From the NCBI GenBank assembly GCA_964617665.1, contig CAZUAH010000008.1, positions 8,419 through 72,418 of the forward strand: a stretch of DNA of 64,000 nucleotides, given 5' to 3'. A program made the translations under genes and the position numbers. The first letter of the stretch is position 1. Each line of letters starts with the position of its first letter. This DNA comes from JADHUC01 sp964617665. GTDB taxonomy: Bacteria > Planctomycetota > Planctomycetia > Pirellulales > Pirellulaceae. This document shows, one piece after another, positions 27,937 to 35,811 of the stretch. The notes beneath the pieces are model-generated. The model was not told where the DNA came from. It ran no database searches and worked only from the letters and a program-made list of their open reading frames with translations.

Positions 27937-28668
27937 TCAAACGATGGCCAGTTTCGCCTTGAGTTCCACGGCCTTTTTCAATGTTTGCGCCAGCGGCGAA
28001 CGATCGAATGTGCGCTTCCACGACGCCCGCACCTTCTCCGCGTCGTCTAACGTCGAAGCAAAGCACTTCAGCTCGATGGACTTGAAAGACGGATCGCCAT
28101 CCTCGATCCCAAGGTGGGCCAGCACATTGTCGAGCTTCCCCTTGATAGAGATCTCGATGTCATCGATTTCGAGCCCGTCCTTCGCGCACTCCGTAGCGAA
28201 TCCCGTGCTCAACGCACCGGCCAGCGCTGCCAACAGGTACTCGGCGGCTGATGGATGCACGTCCTTCTCCTCGAAGCTCGCGGGTTGGCCCACGTCGAAG
28301 GAGAAGTTGCGGAAGTAGACCGTGCTCTTCAGATGACCCGTGGACCGAGACCGGGCGCGCCACTCGTAGGTCTTGGCTCTCTCCTTGTCTTCGTCCAGGG
28401 CCTTCTCCTCATCTTCGGCCGGCTGGCCGCGCCGCAAGAAGTAACGCACGCATTCTGCTCCAGGCAGTGCTCCCAGGTACTCGTGTCCGGTCATGCGGCA
28501 CCACGGTGGCAGGTCATCAGCCACCGTCGCTTCGCGGCTGCGCATCTCCAAGATGCCGCCCACCGGCACTTCGAGCATGTTCCCGCGCAAAATCAGCACC
28601 AGCCCGGACCCGCAGTCCAGGTCGCCGCCGTCGAACATGCGGTCAGGCTTGATTTCGTCGAGGTTCAT
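27937..28668 (-). CDS. TusA-like/OsmC fusion protein
   Basis: 243 residues. The N-terminal third is TusA-like: MFDGGDLDCGSGLVLILRG aligns with the TusA active-site loop, with CG in place of CP, then VPVGGILEMRSRE and PPWCRMTGHEYLGA. From about residue 115 an OsmC domain follows (VYFRNFSFDVGQPASFEE, HPSAAEYLLAALAGALSTGF, then a central ATEC). The second OsmC redox Cys appears to be Ser in FDRSPLAQTL. TusA proteins carry persulfide sulfur; OsmC proteins reduce organic hydroperoxides or bind small molecules. It lies 12 bases after DsrE and 11 before the MetE-like gene. Confidence 0.75.
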   Translation of the reverse strand: MNLDEIKPDRMFDGGDLDCGSGLVLILRGNMLEVPVGGILEMRSREATVADDLPPWCRMTGHEYLGALPGAECVRYFLRRGQPAEDEEKALDEDKERAKTYEWRARSRSTGHLKSTVYFRNFSFDVGQPASFEEKDVHPSAAEYLLAALAGALSTGFATECAKDGLEIDDIEISIKGKLDNVLAHLGIEDGDPSFKSIELKCFASTLDDAEKVRASWKRTFDRSPLAQTLKKAVELKAKLAIV

Positions 28669-28680
28669 CGATCCCTCTGG

Positions 28681-29046
28681 TCAATAGCAGACGCAGGGCG
28701 AACCCTCGGACAGCCACTCGACCAGCGTGGCCCCACCCGCGGGTTTGGCGCCCTCGATGAGCATATCCTCGGAGATATCGCGCTTCTTCAGGCAGGGCGA
28801 GCATACGAGCACCTTGCCGCCGCCGGCGAGGAATTTTTCCACCAACTCCTTGAGCGGCGCGAACGGTGCGCCCTCGTTGATCTTTTCTGCCTCGCCTTTC
28901 ACCGCGGCCCACACGCCGTCGGTGCTAAGGAATACGAGCGTGTCCAGCTCGCTCCCCAGTGCCGCATTGGCCACGACGAAACCGACGGTGACCTTGTCCG
29001 TGTCCTGCCGACAGTGGGTGATGGATACGCAAAAAGTCTTTGCCAC
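28681..29046 (-). CDS. DsrE-family protein
   Basis: A 121-residue protein of the DsrE/DsrF-like family: VGFVVANAALGSELDTLVFL, STDGVWAAVKGEAEKINEG, PLKELVEKFLAGGGKVLVCS and the motif CSPCLKKRDI, ending EWLSEGSPCVCY. The CxxC and C-terminal cysteines suit a sulfur carrier. It starts three bases after the stop of the TusA-like gene and shares its operon. DsrE and TusA partners relay persulfide sulfur in other bacteria. The terminal TGA is a true stop, because the next gene has its own ribosome site and ATG. Confidence 0.8.
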   Translation of the reverse strand: MAKTFCVSITHCRQDTDKVTVGFVVANAALGSELDTLVFLSTDGVWAAVKGEAEKINEGAPFAPLKELVEKFLAGGGKVLVCSPCLKKRDISEDMLIEGAKPAGGATLVEWLSEGSPCVCY

Positions 29047-29049
29047 GAT

Positions 29050-29307
29050 TCACTCCTCCTTACGATGATTACCGTTTTTCTCGATGAGGTAATAGGGATG
29101 AGACTGCGCGATCAACCGGTTCCCCGTAAGCCGGCACCAAGCTGGCACCTCCATCGGTGAGCCGATGTCCCGAGTGGCCAGCATCACGATCGAGCCCGTC
29201 GGAAGGGGGCGGATGTGCATACGAAAGTCGAGCAGCAGTTGACCGCAGCCGAGTTCCATGGCATCGAACACATCGTCGAAGTTCCAATCCGGAGGTACGC
29301 GTTCCAC
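29050..29307 (-). CDS. TusA-like sulfur-carrier protein
   Basis: 85 residues starting at GTG 29307. The pattern DAMELGCGQLLLDFRMHIRP, PTGSIVMLATRD and VPAWCRLTGNRL parallels the N-terminal domain of the TusA-OsmC fusion two genes downstream, so the two are paralogues. The putative carrier Cys is in GCGQ, with the normal CPxP changed. First gene of a four-gene reverse operon with gaps of 3, 12 and 11 bases. Sulfur or selenium transfer is inferred from family and context. Confidence 0.7.
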   Translation of the reverse strand: MERVPPDWNFDDVFDAMELGCGQLLLDFRMHIRPLPTGSIVMLATRDIGSPMEVPAWCRLTGNRLIAQSHPYYLIEKNGNHRKEE

Positions 29308-29581
29308 GCCTGCAGTTCCTCCCCAATCGACGTTTGAGCACTTCGTTCGAGACCGGGCTCACGAAATATCCGATCCTACCGATAATTGCATGAACCACTT
29401 AACCGGCGTATCCCTCGGCTTCACTTGGCAACAAGGCATGTAGTGAGCCAATACGTTCTTTCTCGCATATCGATTCGGCCAATGGGCTCCTCATCGTTCA
29501 CTATGTCCTTGGACTATTGATGAACACTGCAGTCCTACAAACAGATGAGCATATCCGCGACCATCTCGTGCCGATCGGCGT

Positions 29582-30289
29582 CTACTCCACCTTCTCTCCT
29601 GGGTTCAGTTCCCGAATCCTGATGTTCCTCCAACGCACTTGGTACGGCCCGGTGTCTTTCTTTATGCCATGGACTTGCAGGCCGATGAAGCCAGTGGCGT
29701 CCATGTCGTCACGGAAGTCGGCGCAGGGAACTCCGTTAACCCACGATCGGATGCGGTCGCCTTGTGCGACGATACGATAGCAGTTCCATTCGCCATCTTT
29801 GAAGGCCTTTGTAGCTTCAGGCTTGTCGGACATATCGTCGAGCCATTTGGTTCGCCGGCCCTCGTCCCAGAAGTTGCCGGACGATCCCCTTGCTGCTGCG
29901 GCAATTTCACACTGGTAGCCGTAGACTTCGCCCTTCTTGCGGATGCGTTCGGGCTTGGACATCTGCGGCGTGTCCTTCTCGTAAACGTGGCTTCGGATCT
30001 GGATACCCGAGTTCAACGGCGTATCACATAGCACCTCCAACTCCAGAATGAAATCGCCGAACGGCCCTTTGCATAGGAACGTATTGCGGCTGCCGTCGGC
30101 GGTGGTCCCAACGATCATCCCATCCTTTGCTTCGTAAGTGGCATACCCGCCTTGTTTCGTCCAGCCTTCGATAGTCTTGCCATCAAAAAGGGAAACCCAT
30201 TTCCCGTCGTCGGCGTTTGCGTACGCGCCGATGGCCAGGATGAAGGTGAGTGATAGAGCAGTTGTGAGAGTAGAATTCTGTCGCATCAT
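29582..30289 (-). CDS. Secreted DUF1080 (3-keto-disaccharide hydrolase-like) protein
   Basis: 235 residues from ATG 30289 (second ATG three bases on), AAGGA upstream, signal peptide ending near YANAD. DUF1080 hallmarks: WVSLFDGKTIEGWTKQGG, NSGIQIRSHVYE, YGYQCEI, DGEWNCYRIVAQGDRIRSWV and VRWRNIRIRELNPGEK. A jelly-roll lectin/glycosidase-like fold, very abundant in planctomycetes; some members hydrolyse 3-keto-disaccharides. It lies 58 bases downstream of the SGNH gene and may share its transcript. Confidence 0.9.
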   Translation of the reverse strand: MMRQNSTLTTALSLTFILAIGAYANADDGKWVSLFDGKTIEGWTKQGGYATYEAKDGMIVGTTADGSRNTFLCKGPFGDFILELEVLCDTPLNSGIQIRSHVYEKDTPQMSKPERIRKKGEVYGYQCEIAAAARGSSGNFWDEGRRTKWLDDMSDKPEATKAFKDGEWNCYRIVAQGDRIRSWVNGVPCADFRDDMDATGFIGLQVHGIKKDTGPYQVRWRNIRIRELNPGEKVE

Positions 30290-30347
30290 GTTGGTCCTTT
30301 GTGTTGCAGTTGTCGAGACTTGTCGGCCGGCAGGGGCATGACTCTTG

Positions 30348-31274
30348 TCAGTGTATATCACCCCCTGGCGCATCGCCTTCAGAAACCGTGTCATCCAAGC
30401 CCTCATCTTGAATGAGACGCGTTGTGTCGTCAATGGATCCCCACGCAATCTCCTGAAGCCGTTTTGCCTGATCGCCGGGAATGCTTACCAATGCCTTGTC
30501 GCCTTGCTTGATTTCGTTAGGCAGACCGACCGGGCTCGCGTCCAACAGCGTGCCATAGAACACGCAAGCGGCCAAGTACGTGCCCACTGGATTCGGATGG
30601 CTCTTGTCGGGACGATGCAGAACGAAGGCAGGATCGGCTGCCAGAGCCATCTTCCAGGCGATGCCGACCGGAGCGACCTTCGCGTCAAGTTCCTGGGCGA
30701 TATCGAAATAGGCCCCGTTCAGACCGCCCCGCAGACCGGCCTGCTGTTGCTGACGCCACGCATCGAAATCGACTACTTTCGTCGATCTGCTGATTTGGTA
30801 CATCGCACGCGCGAAGTCCAGCGATGCGGCCGGGGCGGCTCCTTCTTGCATGTCGGGAATATGCTGCCGCGCCCATGCCAGATAGAAAACCGTCTGTGCG
30901 CCCTGTTGTTTGATCTCTGCATCGAGGAGACGGGCGTACTTATGCATCGACTGCCGGTCGACGACGGGGCGGAGGCTTTGCTCCTGCAATACGACCACAT
31001 CCCACTTCTCTGCGCGGATCTTGTCGATGGCCTTTTGCTCGCGGACATGTCTCTCCAGCGTGCAACCGCCCGCAAGGTGTCGATCCGCGTTGATCTTTCG
31101 TCCATCCGCGGCATCGGCCAACGCCTCAACCATCGCAGGAAGATCATTCGCAGCGGTGTAGCTGTTTCCTATAAAAAGCACTTTCAGCGGAGCGTCATGC
31201 CCTTCCTGGGCGAACGCTGCGACGGTTACAAGTAGAAGTGTCGCCACGCAGATCCACTTGTGACTTAGTTTCAT
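30348..31274 (-). CDS. Secreted SGNH/GDSL-type hydrolase-like protein
   Basis: 308 residues with a signal peptide (ICVATLLLVTVAAFAQ). Block I reads VLFIGNSYTAANDLP with the presumed catalytic Ser in GNSYT. WDVVVLQEQSLRP is the third strand region, and the Asp/His end is RPDKSHPNPVGTYLAACVFY. These suggest an active SGNH hydrolase, perhaps deacetylating a sugar. The C-terminus is acidic (DEGLDDTVSEGD). Same strand and close to the DUF1080 gene, a typical carbohydrate-related pair. Confidence 0.8.
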   Translation of the reverse strand: MKLSHKWICVATLLLVTVAAFAQEGHDAPLKVLFIGNSYTAANDLPAMVEALADAADGRKINADRHLAGGCTLERHVREQKAIDKIRAEKWDVVVLQEQSLRPVVDRQSMHKYARLLDAEIKQQGAQTVFYLAWARQHIPDMQEGAAPAASLDFARAMYQISRSTKVVDFDAWRQQQQAGLRGGLNGAYFDIAQELDAKVAPVGIAWKMALAADPAFVLHRPDKSHPNPVGTYLAACVFYGTLLDASPVGLPNEIKQGDKALVSIPGDQAKRLQEIAWGSIDDTTRLIQDEGLDDTVSEGDAPGGDIH

Positions 31275-31635
31275 GTTGCATCCATCTCACTTTGGGATTT
31301 TCGATTGGGACTTCTAAAAGGTCCAATGCTATCGATTCGTCTTGCGGTAGTCGGCGGCCATTTTCGGATACACGTCGATTTCGAGCTTCGTGTTTCCTTC
31401 CAGATCGAACAACGCAGGCCCCTGCCAATTCGTTGGCTCCGTGAGACAGGGAACTGTCACAGCACATTCTATCACCCGATGATGCTCGTTGATAGAAACT
31501 AAGCGATGCGATGCCACGGGGCGCCAGAGGAGTTCGGCAAAGGCGATACCGAGGTGCCGTCGTTACTGCTCGATGGCGAGGGGGAGCCGGCGACGATCGA
31601 TTTCAGCCATCCGCGTGCCTGACGTTACGCCATCA
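31275..31635. other. Intergenic region with possible gene remnants
   Basis: No complete gene. Two short frames look protein-like but lack intact contexts. On the reverse strand, ending near 31332, ALFDLEGNTKLEIDVYPK resembles the C-terminal end of an arylsulfatase-type protein. On the forward strand, 31506-31622, GAPEEFGKGDTEVPSLLLDG ends in a stop. Both could be decayed ends of lost genes. Confidence 0.3.
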
Positions 31636-31926
31636 TCACCACGGCGTCCAGTAGATGCCGTTTCCTCGCACTCCGACGTCTCCGGTGGGGACGCCATAGT
31701 TGTCGAAGAAGCGAGCGTGGAAACCACCGTAGTACCGAGGATAGTACTCGCGTTGGTAGCCGTACGGATCGTGGCGGTAGACGTGATTCGCATCCCGCGG
31801 TGCGCGGACAGTGGGCGGGTTAGGTCGCCGTCGCAAGAGCCTGCCTCGACGTTCAGCCGCGCATACATCACAAGTAAGGGAAGCGAGCACAGCGATAACT
31901 GACAGTTTGAACAGGATTTGCTTCAT
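31636..31926 (-). CDS. Small secreted Tyr/Arg-rich protein
   Basis: 96 residues from ATG 31926 with a signal peptide (KLSVIAVLASLTCDVCA). The mature part is rich in Arg, Pro and Tyr (RRGRLLRRRPNPPTVRAPRD, YPRYYGGFHARFFDNYGVP). The frame upstream to 32181 reads as non-coding. Small basic secreted proteins of this kind are frequent in planctomycetes; function unknown. Confidence 0.6.
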   Translation of the reverse strand: MKQILFKLSVIAVLASLTCDVCAAERRGRLLRRRPNPPTVRAPRDANHVYRHDPYGYQREYYPRYYGGFHARFFDNYGVPTGDVGVRGNGIYWTPW

Positions 31927-32283
31927 AACGTTTCTACCGGTTGCGAGGCCGATGGTGCCTTCGAGGCGTGTCCACTTCTGCTGTGGAATGCTGACCACCT
32001 GAGTATGTATAGCTTGCAGATCTGAGATTGTGGCCCTGGCATGCCGCCTAGTGCGAGAGAATCCCCGAATAGGCTGCGACTCCTCCAGCAACACAGAATG
32101 CCACGGCCATCGCGGTGGTTCGCAACCGGGCCATGCAGGACACACCCACGAAACCGCCGTCGTGGCCTGGCGACGCTCCAACGGTTACACTGTTGCCATA
32201 GTCATGAACGCTCGGACGCGGCTCCTGTTGGTTCGCCACTCGGTTGATTCACGTTTTGTACAGCGCGCTATGGAGACATCTCA
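31927..32283. other. Divergent intergenic region
   Basis: Between the reverse small secreted protein and the forward DUF4240 gene. Short open frames here lack coding character. I see no hairpin or repeat worth naming. Confidence 0.5.
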
Positions 32284-32781
32284 ATGAACCGAGACGACTT
32301 CTGGAAACTTGTGGAAGACGCTGAATCCGGGCGGGGACCATACGAGCAGGCCGAAGTGATACAGGCGGAGCTTGCCAAGCGGTCACCAGAGGAAATCGTG
32401 GAGTTCGAACGTCACGTGCGTGAACTGCAGGCGTCGTCATACACATGGGATCTCTGGGGTGCCGCATACTTGATCAATGGCGGCTGCTCCGATGACGGAT
32501 TCGAGTACTTTCGCGGTTGGCTGATTGCTCAAGGCCGATCTGTCTTTGAGAATGCTGTCGCGGCCCCGGATTCTTTGGCCGACCTGCCCGACCTTGAGGA
32601 AGATGTCGAATGCGAAGAAATGCTATACGTCGCATTCTCTGCATACCAATCGGCCACGGGAACTGAAATACCCAGCGTGCCAATCAAATTGCCTGATCTT
32701 GGTGAAGGTTGGGATTTCGACGACGACGCGGAAATGAAGAAGCGATACCCAAAGCTGTTCGCGAAGTTCTGCTCCGAGTAG
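32284..32781 (+). CDS. DUF4240 domain protein
   Basis: 165 residues, full length for the family. The start MNRDDFWKLVEDA is typical, followed by YTWDLWGAAYLINGGCSDDG and FEYFRGWLIAQGRSVFENAV, the signature of DUF4240, a helical domain related to proteins near polymorphic or cytoplasmic bacterial loci. It ends in an acidic region (LGEGWDFDDDAEMKKRYPKL). No signal peptide, so cytoplasmic. Stands alone; role unknown. Confidence 0.8.
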   Translation: MNRDDFWKLVEDAESGRGPYEQAEVIQAELAKRSPEEIVEFERHVRELQASSYTWDLWGAAYLINGGCSDDGFEYFRGWLIAQGRSVFENAVAAPDSLADLPDLEEDVECEEMLYVAFSAYQSATGTEIPSVPIKLPDLGEGWDFDDDAEMKKRYPKLFAKFCSE

Positions 32782-32856
32782 CCGGTCCCAGCCGATGGAA
32801 TTCGCGAGCAGACCCTGACGGACCAAATGCCATCGCAGCTTCATGAATTATCCGGC

Positions 32857-33684
32857 CTATCGCGGCTTCTGCTTCAGCGCGTCCGCAAGGCATTTGAGTA
32901 CGTGGGCAAACTCCTCGTGACCGGTGGTGGTGTCTCGGACTATGAGCAGATTCTTGAACGGCACGACCCGCCGAGCAGCGCGCATGACCGACCGAGCGTC
33001 CAGTATCTCAGCGTACTCCTCCTCGTCGGCGCCTTCGCCGCCCGGGTATGCTCCTCCGAATCCGCCGCCGTACGCATCATCGTCTCCACTCCCGTAGCCA
33101 CCCATGTCCATATCGCCCATGCCCATCATACCACCATAACCCTGCGGCATTCCGGCGCGGGGCGTCGATACGCTACCCGGCTGTAGAGCCTGCATTAGTG
33201 GCATGGCGACGCTCTCGGCCATCTCGCCCTCGTCCAACAAGGCGGAGACGTTGTACACCTTCACGTGAGCGTGAGCGACGGCGCCTTCGGGCGTGGTGAT
33301 CAGCAGCACCTCGTTGCGGATTTCGTAGGTCAGTTCCAGATCCTTGAGCATCAGGCGCAGCCCGGAACGCAAAGAAATAGCGGTTAGGTGCCGCGTGATG
33401 GGAACGTCGGTTCCGAGGCCCACGTCGTCCAGCGCATTTCTGTCGAGTTCAATGTTAATGCCGTGCATGTCCTTGAGAAACTCAATGACCTGCTCCAAGG
33501 GGGTCTCGATAAACTCAAGACGTGTGTCCTGGTCTAACACTTCGCAGATTTTCTGTTCGGCCGGTCCAGGCTTGGGCGTGACCGACGGCCAGTCCTCGGC
33601 TGCGGCCGGGGCCGCGAGAAACGCAACGCTTGCCATCAGGGCCAGCAAAACAGAAAACGGATTAGCATTAGCAGAGTGGAACAT
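32857..33684 (-). CDS. Secreted secretin/STN-domain-like protein
   Basis: 275 residues from ATG 33684 (GGGAG nine bases upstream), where a signal peptide ending near APAAAED begins. Residues about 40-130 form an STN/secretin short domain: RLEFIETPLEQVIEFLKDMH, ISLRSGLRLMLKDLELTYEI and VLLITTPEGAV. The middle is a low-complexity Gly/Met/Tyr run (about 180-230), and the end resembles a secretin N-domain (NLLIVRDTTTGHEEFAHVLK). Without a secretin pore domain it may be a planctomycete-specific periplasmic protein. Confidence 0.75.
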   Translation of the reverse strand: MFHSANANPFSVLLALMASVAFLAAPAAAEDWPSVTPKPGPAEQKICEVLDQDTRLEFIETPLEQVIEFLKDMHGINIELDRNALDDVGLGTDVPITRHLTAISLRSGLRLMLKDLELTYEIRNEVLLITTPEGAVAHAHVKVYNVSALLDEGEMAESVAMPLMQALQPGSVSTPRAGMPQGYGGMMGMGDMDMGGYGSGDDDAYGGGFGGAYPGGEGADEEEYAEILDARSVMRAARRVVPFKNLLIVRDTTTGHEEFAHVLKCLADALKQKPR

Positions 33685-33990
33685 GACGAGAGTCTCCCAC
33701 AAGATTTGAAAGGGCCTTGCCATCTTTAGCCTAAGCAACCGGCGGCGATTTGACAATCAGTATTCAGGCCGGTCCCATGAAACGAGTGATCAGTGCCCAA
33801 AGTCCGGTAGAAAGTCAACTGTCGGTCTGACAGACATGGGACGTCGGCCAACCTGGTACACACGCCGCTCGGCGAGGCTTTTCCATGCGAAATTCTGTAG
33901 AATACGATAGCGGCAAGAGAATTGACGGCTTGTTGCCGATGGATGCAGCCTCAACAATCGGTGGAACCGCAGATCCAGAAAGGGAGCACA
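33685..33990. other. Divergent intergenic region
   Basis: Holds the promoters of the secretin-domain gene (reverse) and the ligase gene (forward). No gene or repeat seen. AAAGGGAG at 33980-33987 is the ligase ribosome site. Confidence 0.5.
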
Positions 33991-35304
33991 ATGCCCGATC
34001 TAGCAGATGGCGAAACGGTTGAAATGAAGGGTTCTGGTGCAAAGCCGTACGTGCTCAAGAACGTCGGCGGTGTTTATTCGTGTAGTTGTCCTGCTTGGCG
34101 AAACCAGTCTTTGCCAATCGAAAAGCGCACATGCAAGCATCTTCGCAAATTGCGTGGCGACGAAGCCGAGAAGTCGCGGATTGGTGGGGCGTTACCCACG
34201 AAATCGGCAAAAGCGAAGAAGGAGAGCGAAGGTCCTCCAATTCTATTGGCGCAGAAATGGGATAACGCGGAGGATTTGACCGATTGGTGGATCAGTGAAA
34301 AGCTTGACGGTGTGCGGGCTTATTGGGATGGCAAGCAGTTCCTATCGCGGCAGGGCAATGTTTATCACGCCCCAGGCTGGTTTCTGGCCGGCATGCCCAA
34401 TGTTCCATTGGATGGTGAATTGTGGCTCGACCGCAAGGCGTTCCAACGGACGGTCAGCATCGTCCGTCGGCAAGACAAGAGCGATCATTGGAAGGAAATA
34501 CGCTTCCTGGTTTTCGATGCTCCGCAGCATAGCGGCGATTTTGAAACTCGGCTCGACTTTCTCGCTGATTGCCTGCCCAAGCGATCGAAGCAAACCATGT
34601 ATGCGCAGGGCCACGATCACAAACGATGCACTGGGCTCGAACATTTGCGACAAGAATTGGCCAAGGTCGAGGCGATTGGCGGCGAGGGTCTGATGCTTCG
34701 GGAACCAGGATCGCAATACGAAGTGGGCCGCTCTTTCACCTTATTGAAGGTGAAGACCTTTCATGACGCCGAGGCCGTGGTGATCGACCATCAAGCCGGC
34801 AAAGGCAAACACAAAGGCAAACTGGGGTCCTTGATCGTGCAGATGGACGACGGCACTGAATTCTCGGTGGGCACTGGCCTCTCCGATGCCGAGCGAGCAT
34901 CGCCACCACCAGTGGGCAGCGTGGTCACGTTCCGTTACCAGGAGCTAACGGACGGGGGCGTTCCGCGGTTTCCTTCGTTTGTGCGCGTCCGCGAATTGGC
35001 TGAAGAGACGCGTGCCACCGATGCCAAGCAGACGGCGAAGTCGCGGCGGCCCGCGAAAGCGAAGAAAGGCCCCTCGTCACCCGAGAAAGGCGGCGTGCGA
35101 CAATTCGAGTTGGTCGAGGGAAAATCAAACAAGTTCTGGGAGGTCGCTGTAGACGGTCTTGAAGTGGCCGTCCGCTACGGCCGCATTGGCAGCAACGGAA
35201 CAACACAAACAAAGGAGTTCTCTGATGCCGATGCGGCCGAGGCTCACGCGGATAGGTTGATCAAGCAGAAGACCGCCAAGGGCTACATCGAGAAGTCTGA
35301 CTGA
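33991..35304 (+). CDS. SWIM-like zinc finger / ATP-dependent DNA ligase / WGR protein
   Basis: 437 residues from ATG 33991, with AAAGGGAG before it. Three parts are visible. First, a SWIM-like Cys-Cys-Cys-His site (YSCSCPAW with C31 and C33; TCKHL with C48 and H50). Second, a small ATP-dependent DNA ligase core with motif I EKLDGVRAYWDG (Lys104), DGELW, EGLMLREPGSQYE and LLKVKTFHDAEA, followed by an OB-type region (GSLIVQMDDGTEFSVGTGL). Third, a C-terminal WGR domain (FELVEGKSNKFWEVAVDG, VRYGRIGSNGTTQTKEF). WGR occurs in PARPs and ligase-like proteins and binds nucleic acid. Probably a DNA repair ligase. Confidence 0.85.
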   Translation: MPDLADGETVEMKGSGAKPYVLKNVGGVYSCSCPAWRNQSLPIEKRTCKHLRKLRGDEAEKSRIGGALPTKSAKAKKESEGPPILLAQKWDNAEDLTDWWISEKLDGVRAYWDGKQFLSRQGNVYHAPGWFLAGMPNVPLDGELWLDRKAFQRTVSIVRRQDKSDHWKEIRFLVFDAPQHSGDFETRLDFLADCLPKRSKQTMYAQGHDHKRCTGLEHLRQELAKVEAIGGEGLMLREPGSQYEVGRSFTLLKVKTFHDAEAVVIDHQAGKGKHKGKLGSLIVQMDDGTEFSVGTGLSDAERASPPPVGSVVTFRYQELTDGGVPRFPSFVRVRELAEETRATDAKQTAKSRRPAKAKKGPSSPEKGGVRQFELVEGKSNKFWEVAVDGLEVAVRYGRIGSNGTTQTKEFSDADAAEAHADRLIKQKTAKGYIEKSD

Positions 35305-35480
35305 ATGTGGTGACGTCATCACTCGAGACAAGACAATAGGCACGACCCTGGCCAACCGACGGGATGTGCGCTGCCACAGTCCGTCCGTCGCACCCACGTT
35401 CAGATTGCGTTAGACTGAAAAGGGATAACCTATTCACCACGGCGTATCGACCAGGACCTTTAGCAGGCAAGAGCCACACG

Positions 35481-35753
35481 ATGACGCGTGACGATTCGCA
35501 ACGAAGTGTATCAACATTGCTATGGTTGGTACTGGTTGGCGCTGGGAGCCTGTTGACAGGGCTTGGCTTTGCGATTGTGGGGCTGATTGTGGGTGCGGCC
35601 ATCGGTGGCAACTACGCTGTTGATTTTCGGTTCGCGGGGAACAGAGGTTACGAGGCCACAGGCCTTCTTGGCGCCATCATCGGATTTCCTGTCGGCGTGA
35701 TTATTGGCGCTTCCATCGGCTCCGTTGTTGTTCGACTTTGCAGACGTACGTGA
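35481..35753 (+). CDS. Small membrane protein, glycine-rich
   Basis: 90 residues from ATG 35481. Two hydrophobic helices: LLWLVLVGAGSLLTGLGFAI with VGLIVGAAIGG, and GLLGAIIGFPVGVIIGASIG, linked by a hydrophilic NYAVDFRFAGNRGYEATG. The glycine spacing (GxxxG) suggests tight helix packing or oligomer formation. Function unknown. It lies 58 bases before the oxidoreductase gene. Confidence 0.65.
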   Translation: MTRDDSQRSVSTLLWLVLVGAGSLLTGLGFAIVGLIVGAAIGGNYAVDFRFAGNRGYEATGLLGAIIGFPVGVIIGASIGSVVVRLCRRT

Positions 35754-35811
35754 CGTGAATCGGTGTGGACTTTGCCTGGGCACACTACAAGATCATGAAA
35801 GGAGACTGAAG

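Noticed and set aside
27173..28318. 381-residue forward open frame opposite the MetE-like and OsmC genes
   Set aside because: It spans two clear reverse genes with family motifs and intact ribosome sites; the forward frame has no recognisable domain.
28681..28683. TGA between DsrE and TusA-OsmC genes, also in frame with the next ATG
   Set aside because: Considered as a third Sec codon. The DsrE family normally ends here (GSPCVCY), and the next gene has its own GAGGG ribosome site and ATG, so it is a true stop.
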